Positions 59,202-64,000 of a DNA stretch of 64,000 bases are shown piece by piece. The translations under genes were made by a program, and so were the position numbers. This DNA is from Pseudomonas frederiksbergensis. GTDB taxonomy: Bacteria; Pseudomonadota; Gammaproteobacteria; Pseudomonadales; Pseudomonadaceae. Each line of letters begins with the position of its first letter. The first letter of the stretch is position 1. Below the pieces are notes generated by a model. It made no database searches. It had not been told where the DNA came from and was given only the letters and a program-made list of their open reading frames with translations. The stretch spans positions 1 to 64,000 of the forward strand of contig NZ_MOBM01000023.1 of assembly GCF_003732275.1 (NCBI RefSeq), in the 5' to 3' direction.

Positions 59202-60518
59202 TCAAGTCGATAACTGATTGGCAAACTGCCCAACTGCGTTCACCACTTTCTGCGCCCCGTCCCGGATCTCGACAATCACCGTACCCGCCTCCGCCGCCAG
59301 CGCCAGCCCTTGTTCGGCCTGGAGTTTGCCATCGGTCATCAGGGTCACGGCATTGCGCGCCATGTCCTGGTTCTGGCGCACAACGCCGACAATCTCATCG
59401 GTCGCCTGGCTGGTGCGTGAGGCCAGTTGCCGGACTTCATCAGCCACCACGGCAAAACCTCGACCTTGTTCACCCGCGCGAGCCGCTTCGATGGCCGCGT
59501 TGAGCGCCAGCAGGTTGGTTTGTTCGGCGATGCCACTGATGGTTTTGACGATGGTGCCGATCACCAATGATTGCTCGTTCAGCGCTTCGATACCTTCACC
59601 TGCGGTTTGCATGTGTCTGGCCAAGTCACGCATGACGTCCACTGCTTGAGTCACCACGGTGGTACCACGCTGGGCGCTGTTGTCGGTTTGCAGCGAAGTG
59701 CTATAGGCGATGTTGGCCGCTTCGGCGACGGCCTGCTCCTGATTGACCTGATCGGTAATCACCATGGCGAATTTCACCACTTTGTAGAGTTTGTTGTTGG
59801 CGTCGACCACCGGGTTGTAGGAAGCCTCCAACCAGACCACGCGCCCGTGACTATCGATACGCTTGAAACGGTCGGCCACGAACTCGCCCGCGTTCAGGCG
59901 GCGCCAGAAGTTCTGATATTCGGCGCTGTTGTATTCCTCTGGCTCGCAGAAAGTGCGGTGATGTTTGCCCTGGATCTGCGCCAGGCTGTAACCCATGCCG
60001 TTGAGGAACCGTTCGTTGGCTGCCAGCACGTTGCCATTGAGATCGAACTCGATGACCGCCGTCGAGCGCACCAGCGCGCCGATCAGGTTCTCATGTTCAC
60101 GGGAGGCCTCAATGGTGCGGGTCAGGTCGCTGGAGTAAATCGAGAAGTGTTTGATCCGACCGTCCGAGGACCGCACCGGCTGAATGATCGACCGCAGCCA
60201 GGCTTCGGCACCATTGCCCCGCAATAAACGAACCGTGCCGGCAAAGTGCTCGCCACGGGTCAGCGCAGTCTTGAAGCGGCGGTGGAATTCGTCCGATTTC
60301 ACATGGACGGGGACGATGTCTTCGATGTGCCGCCCGACCAGATCGTTGCCCTTGTAGAGCATCTCGCCCATGAAATTCTGGTTGGCCGATTGAATCCTGC
60401 CATCGGAATCAAGGGTCAGGGCGAGCATCTCGCTGTCCAGGCTCTCCTTGACTTGCTGAAGGCTGGAGAGTTCTTCGCGAAGAGCCGACAGCTCCTGCTT
60501 CAAGCGTTTGTTGAACAT
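59202..60518 (-). CDS. PAS-PAS soluble chemoreceptor, BdlA-like
   Basis: A 438-residue cytoplasmic protein from the ATG at 60518. It begins with a short coiled coil (LKQELSALREELSSLQQVKESLD), then two PAS domains (about 25-130 and 140-255; SANQNFMGEMLYKGNDLVGR and AANERFLNGMGYSLAQIQGK). The signalling domain carries GIAEQTNLLALNAAIEAARAG near its middle, and it has no membrane segment or HAMP. This order matches P. aeruginosa BdlA, which links redox or nutrient sensing to biofilm dispersal. The assignment to BdlA itself is inference from architecture. Confidence 0.85.
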   Translation of the reverse strand: MFNKRLKQELSALREELSSLQQVKESLDSEMLALTLDSDGRIQSANQNFMGEMLYKGNDLVGRHIEDIVPVHVKSDEFHRRFKTALTRGEHFAGTVRLLRGNGAEAWLRSIIQPVRSSDGRIKHFSIYSSDLTRTIEASREHENLIGALVRSTAVIEFDLNGNVLAANERFLNGMGYSLAQIQGKHHRTFCEPEEYNSAEYQNFWRRLNAGEFVADRFKRIDSHGRVVWLEASYNPVVDANNKLYKVVKFAMVITDQVNQEQAVAEAANIAYSTSLQTDNSAQRGTTVVTQAVDVMRDLARHMQTAGEGIEALNEQSLVIGTIVKTISGIAEQTNLLALNAAIEAARAGEQGRGFAVVADEVRQLASRTSQATDEIVGVVRQNQDMARNAVTLMTDGKLQAEQGLALAAEAGTVIVEIRDGAQKVVNAVGQFANQLST

Positions 60519-60765
60519 GGGAAGCACCGATGGACAGGGATAGAAAGCGGCATACAGCTTAGCCATCGGCCTTGGGAATATTTTCTGAAGAGTGTTTCAG
60601 GTTTGTCCTACAAAAATAGTCGCGACACGAACACCGCGCCTTTCACTACGCAGAACATCGGTGAAACCGGCGATCTTTTCACGTGGGCACTGGACCGTTC
60701 GACACAAGTAGTTTCAGTATGTACCCGCCCCACCTCCGAGGGCTCACGCTGAAAAGGATCTGAGC

Positions 60766-61938
60766 ATGTTCAAACTCGCAGGACTCACCCTCGCCGCACT
60801 CACCTTGAGTGCCGCCGCCCACGCCGACGTCGATCTGAAACTGGGCAGTACAGAACGCGTCACCCGGTTGTTCTCCTACCCCAACAACTGCAATGTCATC
60901 TGTTTTCGCAACTGGACACTGGAGCAGACCGTTGAGCATTACCTGACCCAAAGCGTCCAGCGCGATGGCTACAAAACCGCCAAAGTGGTGGTCAAAACCG
61001 ACAACAAGCAGCTCTACGCCAATATCAGCGGTGTGCCCAAAGGCTATGAAAAACCACTGGCCGCGCTGCTCGATGCCGGCGACCTGGCCTACAACGGCGC
61101 CAGCAAGCTGAATGCCGATGGCAAATGGACTTTTAGCTGGTACCTGTTCCTGCCGCTGGGCATGGCGCTGGAAAACCGCAAAAGCGTTGAGCTGCTGCAC
61201 TTCCCACCGGATTATTCGCTGACCCAGGCCCAGGATTACCTGGAGTCCAAGACCACCGACCGCTGGGCCACGCTGCTGACCGCCAACGGCATCCCCGTCG
61301 ACCAGACACCGGGCTATCAGACCATTATCGACATCGCGCCGATTGCCGCGCCATCCAGCGCAGGCAAAGACTTGGAGGGTGTCTACAACTACTTCACGGA
61401 CTACCAGACCACCATGGTCAAGGAAGTCAGCCAGAACGCCAGTGGCGCGGCGTTGCCAATGGTTGCCTTCGGCGCACCGGTGCGTAACTGGATCAAGCAA
61501 CAATATGGGCCGACGGTGGACATACTGGGCCTGGCAACCATCAGCCCGCGCGAGGGCGTGAAGGTGCCGGTACTGGGTTCCAACCACCCGAGTTATATCT
61601 GGTACGCCGCCGATCCCGAGGCTTATAGCGGTAGCGATGCCCAGGCCAAGGCCGACGCCGCGGGACTGAAAGTCATGGGGCAGGATTTGAGCGCCGCGTG
61701 CTGGCAGGCCGGAATGGGCAGCAAACCGGGCACCGACCCTACCGTTCAGCTGAAAAGCTGCACTCAGACCTGGCAAGTGACCCAGAAAGAAAAAACCTGC
61801 GAACTGTTCTACACCTCAATCCGCAACCTGACGCCCGAACAGGCCGTGGCCAAATGCGCAACAACGACGGTCAAATCTCAGCTGAAACAACTGAAGACCC
61901 CATCCCTGGCGACCTCCGCCCCAGCCCCACACTTGTAA
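60766..61938 (+). CDS. Secreted hypothetical protein, unknown function
   Basis: A 390-residue protein with a clear signal peptide (MFKLAGLTLAALTLSAAAHA). The mature protein has a cysteine-rich start (NNCNVICFRNW), a central PDYSLTQAQDYLESKTTDRW block and a C-terminal part with several cysteines (SAACWQAG, KSCTQTW, KTCELFY, KCATT), so disulfides are likely. I recognise no family. AAGGA sits 8 nt upstream. It is divergent from the BdlA-like gene. Confidence 0.75.
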   Translation: MFKLAGLTLAALTLSAAAHADVDLKLGSTERVTRLFSYPNNCNVICFRNWTLEQTVEHYLTQSVQRDGYKTAKVVVKTDNKQLYANISGVPKGYEKPLAALLDAGDLAYNGASKLNADGKWTFSWYLFLPLGMALENRKSVELLHFPPDYSLTQAQDYLESKTTDRWATLLTANGIPVDQTPGYQTIIDIAPIAAPSSAGKDLEGVYNYFTDYQTTMVKEVSQNASGAALPMVAFGAPVRNWIKQQYGPTVDILGLATISPREGVKVPVLGSNHPSYIWYAADPEAYSGSDAQAKADAAGLKVMGQDLSAACWQAGMGSKPGTDPTVQLKSCTQTWQVTQKEKTCELFYTSIRNLTPEQAVAKCATTTVKSQLKQLKTPSLATSAPAPHL

Positions 61939-62120
61939 ACCCGCTGAAAGTCTTTCCCGCGTAAGCCATGGCTGACGCGGGAAAGAGCCTTTTTCGCCTG
62001 TCATATCTGACAGTAGAACAATTGTTTCATTTGCGAGAGGCTTGGGGCGCACCCAAGTGCTGCAGAGCTGACCGGATGTCAGCTGGAAGAGGTTGTAGCC
62101 CCCATCTGACAAGGATTGTT

Positions 62121-62645
62121 ATGAGAGCCCACGCCCAACAAGGAATACCCCCACCGCCACCCAATGGCATCTATCCATTTGTAGAGTTGCCCCTTCGCCT
62201 TGGATTCCCCTCCAAGGACGACTTCGAAATCCTCTACAACACCGAGGGCTCGGCAATAGCTGTCACGGCACTGCGCGAGTTCCCCCGCATCAGCCGAATC
62301 TGCCGGGTTTCCGGACATTTGTTGCCCTATCGCGGCCGACACACCCGGCAACTGGCGCCGGGAATCCACGTCTACGATCCGCGCTTCTGCGGTCTGCTAA
62401 GCCACTCCTGCGACCCCAACGTCTTTCTTGACATGAGCGAGCTGTGGTTATGGGCGCTCAAAGACATCAAAAAGGGTGACCGGCTGACGATGGATTTCGC
62501 CGCGACAGAAGACAAGCTGCTGCGGCAGTTCGCCTGCCGCTGCGGTTGTCCTTGCTGCCGTGGCTGGATCCTTGGCTACGACGAGTCGCCCAATGCCAAT
62601 GGAGAACAGTTTTTTCAACACTGGCGTCGACGAAGTCTCAGCTGA
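62121..62645 (+). CDS. SET domain protein (putative protein-lysine methyltransferase)
   Basis: A 174-residue protein. The SET core shows LLSHSCDPNVFLDM (the NHSCxPN motif, with Ser for Asn) and the catalytic-site YDP and LTMDFA regions; the post-SET zinc cluster is FACRCGCPCCRGW (CxCx2C type). The start at 62121 has AAGGA upstream; the longer frame from 61968 is not supported. Bacterial SET proteins are rarer than eukaryotic ones, and the substrate is unknown. It is convergent with the carbonic anhydrase gene. Confidence 0.82.
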   Translation: MRAHAQQGIPPPPPNGIYPFVELPLRLGFPSKDDFEILYNTEGSAIAVTALREFPRISRICRVSGHLLPYRGRHTRQLAPGIHVYDPRFCGLLSHSCDPNVFLDMSELWLWALKDIKKGDRLTMDFAATEDKLLRQFACRCGCPCCRGWILGYDESPNANGEQFFQHWRRRSLS

Positions 62646-62652
62646 AAGGCTT

Positions 62653-63297
62653 TTACAACGCCTCGACCGGACGCAAACGGTACTGTGGCGGTAGCTGTTC
62701 GAAACCACTGATGGTGGCATTCAGGCTTTTCCAGCGACCGTCCTTGATGCCGTAGATGCAACCGTGAATCGACAGGCTCTGCCCGCGATGCCAGGCATTT
62801 TGCACAATGCTGGTGTGACCGACGTTGGCCACCTGCTGGATCACGTTGAGCTCGCAGAGGCGGTCCACCCGTTCTTCTTCGGTGGGCAACTTGGCCAGTT
62901 CGTCGCGCTTTTCATAATAAAGATCGCGAATCGAGCGCAGCCAGCCGTCGATCAGGCCCAACTGACGGTCCTGCATCGAGGCGCGTACACCGCCGCAGCC
63001 ATAGTGACCGGTGACCAGGATGTGTTTGACCTTGAGCACATCGACCGCGTACTGAATCACCGACAGGCAGTTGAGGTCGGTGTGCAGCACCACGTTGGCT
63101 ACGTTGCGATGCACGAACAAGTCGCCTGGCAGCATGCCCACGATCTCGTTCGCCGGCACGCGAGCATCGGAGCAACCGATCCACAGGTATTCCGGGGTTT
63201 GTTGACGGGCCAGCTTGGCGAAGAAATCAGGATCTTCCTGGGTGATCGCGTCGGCCCAGCGCTCATTGTTATCAATCAGATCTTGTAATTCGTTCAT
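62653..63297 (-). CDS. can: Beta-class carbonic anhydrase
   Basis: A 214-residue zinc enzyme interconverting CO2 and bicarbonate. Zinc ligands are in GCSDARVPANEI (Cys, with Asp-Arg dyad) and HYGCGGVRA (His, Cys). Length and N-terminus (MNELQDLIDNNERWADAI) match E. coli Can. The start at 63297 is set by the family; the longer frame adds 15 unlikely residues. Confidence 0.94.
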   Translation of the reverse strand: MNELQDLIDNNERWADAITQEDPDFFAKLARQQTPEYLWIGCSDARVPANEIVGMLPGDLFVHRNVANVVLHTDLNCLSVIQYAVDVLKVKHILVTGHYGCGGVRASMQDRQLGLIDGWLRSIRDLYYEKRDELAKLPTEEERVDRLCELNVIQQVANVGHTSIVQNAWHRGQSLSIHGCIYGIKDGRWKSLNATISGFEQLPPQYRLRPVEAL

Positions 63298-63472
63298 GCA
63301 ATGAAGCCTCAAGAATGATTTGCTGCTTTGACAGACAACCATGTGTCGGGGTCACGCGCGAGATGCAGATACTCCCTAATGCATTAAATGGCTATCCGAC
63401 ACTCCCTGCCGGTGGAATTCTCGCAAGCCCAGTGGGTCAACTGTAGTAAGGCCTACAGTATGAGGGAATGCC

Positions 63473-63877
63473 ATGACTGATTCACGACGTCCGTTCGATG
63501 AGGCGCAACCCGAGCCCATCGACGACAACGAAGACCGCATGGGCTCAGTGCATGAACTGGACTTCGACGAGGAAGAACCGAGCGCCAGAATCGGCGACCT
63601 GATCCCCGAACGCGAGCGCGCGCAGAAGATGCCCGACGAACGCATCCGTGAAGCTGGCATGACCGGGGGCTCGACCGATGACCATGAACCCACCGACGAT
63701 GACATGAGCCCGGAAACCTTGATCCGTGAAGACGGCGCACGGGATGCCCATGAAGAGGGTGACGGCGACCAGGCGGATTGGAATTTGAGCATTGTCGATG
63801 AAGACGACATCGGCGGGGGCAATGGGCTGGATGAAGAAGAATTGGCCCGGCGCGATCCGATGGATGGCAAGCGTTGA
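63473..63877 (+). CDS. Very acidic small protein, unknown function
   Basis: A 134-residue soluble protein dominated by Asp and Glu (for example IDDNEDRM, DFDEEEPSA, DDHEPTDDDM) with few hydrophobic residues, predicted to be intrinsically disordered. Pseudomonas annotations sometimes call it a serine kinase/phosphatase, but no kinase or phosphatase motif is visible. Divergent from the carbonic anhydrase gene. Codon use fits the host. Confidence 0.75.
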   Translation: MTDSRRPFDEAQPEPIDDNEDRMGSVHELDFDEEEPSARIGDLIPERERAQKMPDERIREAGMTGGSTDDHEPTDDDMSPETLIREDGARDAHEEGDGDQADWNLSIVDEDDIGGGNGLDEEELARRDPMDGKR

Positions 63878-63902
63878 TCTACAGATCTGACCAGTTTCCA
63901 AC

Positions 63903-63991
63903 GTAGGAGCTGCCGAAGGCTGCGATCTTTTGATCTTTTGTTGCCGCGACATAGAAAGATCAAAAGATCGCAGCCTTCGGCAGCGCCTACA
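63903..63991. repeat. Paired REP element (GTAGGAGCTGCCG family)
   Basis: Arms GTAGGAGCTGCCGAAGGCTG... at 63903-63933 and the inverse at 63957-63991 (one arm reads GCGCC in place of GCTCC). Same family as 17379-17490. Confidence 0.88.
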
Positions 63992-64000
63992 GGTGTTTCA

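Overview
The window is chromosomal DNA from a Pseudomonas, most likely of the P. fluorescens group. The evidence is the GC-rich codon use, many chemoreceptors, OprD and YajG-type lipoproteins, several families of paired Pseudomonas intergenic palindromes (REP/REPIN type), and a gene order running from mqo through hpt-upp-uraA, hemH, phrB, murI-moeB-prmC-prfA-hemA, lolB-ispE-prs-rplY-pth to ychF. From memory this is the order around PA4640-PA4673 of P. aeruginosa. No phage, IS element, CRISPR array or clear pseudogene was seen.

Layout. 1-5.4 kb: a minus-strand DUF1302/DUF1329 envelope pair and an acyl-CoA synthetase. 5.5-12.4 kb: an MFS transporter divergent from an AraC regulator, a LysE exporter, a 2-hydroxyacid dehydrogenase, rsmC, a yybP-ykoY-type manganese riboswitch in front of a GDT1-family transporter, and an M48 lipoprotein protease. 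12.6-20.1 kb: a chemoreceptor, a divergent SRAP (YedK/HMCES) protein, small conserved proteins, a 1-acylglycerol-3-phosphate acyltransferase, a DUF6124 gene behind a strongly structured leader, and YajG. 20.1-28 kb: mqo with a 740-bp gene-poor leader, a SulP transporter, and the hpt / upp-uraA salvage genes.

28-36 kb is the most interesting block. hemH and a TIGR01777 epimerase diverge from a renalase-like flavoenzyme, a DUF523-DUF1722 protein, a MerR-family class II LitR/PplR-like regulator, a CPD photolyase and a short-chain dehydrogenase. Three copies of the half-site pair T(A/G)TAC(A/C)-N12-TGTACA, two of them overlapping sigma70-like promoters, precede the renalase and DUF523 genes. This looks like a locally autoregulated light-response operon.

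36-48.7 kb is housekeeping: pagL, then murI, moeB, prmC, prfA and hemA on the minus strand, then a TPR lipoprotein, lolB, ispE, tRNA-Gln(TTG), prs, rplY, pth and ychF on the plus strand. 48.9-53.2 kb is an accessory MFS-amidase-OprD operon that reads as an uptake and hydrolysis module for an amide-containing compound. 53.2-64 kb holds fsr, a second chemoreceptor, tRNA-Met(CAT), gamma-glutamyltransferase, a BdlA-like soluble PAS chemoreceptor, an unknown secreted protein, a SET-domain protein, a beta carbonic anhydrase and a very acidic small protein.

CDS starts were adjusted from the longest open frames using ribosome binding sites, signal peptides and family N-termini.
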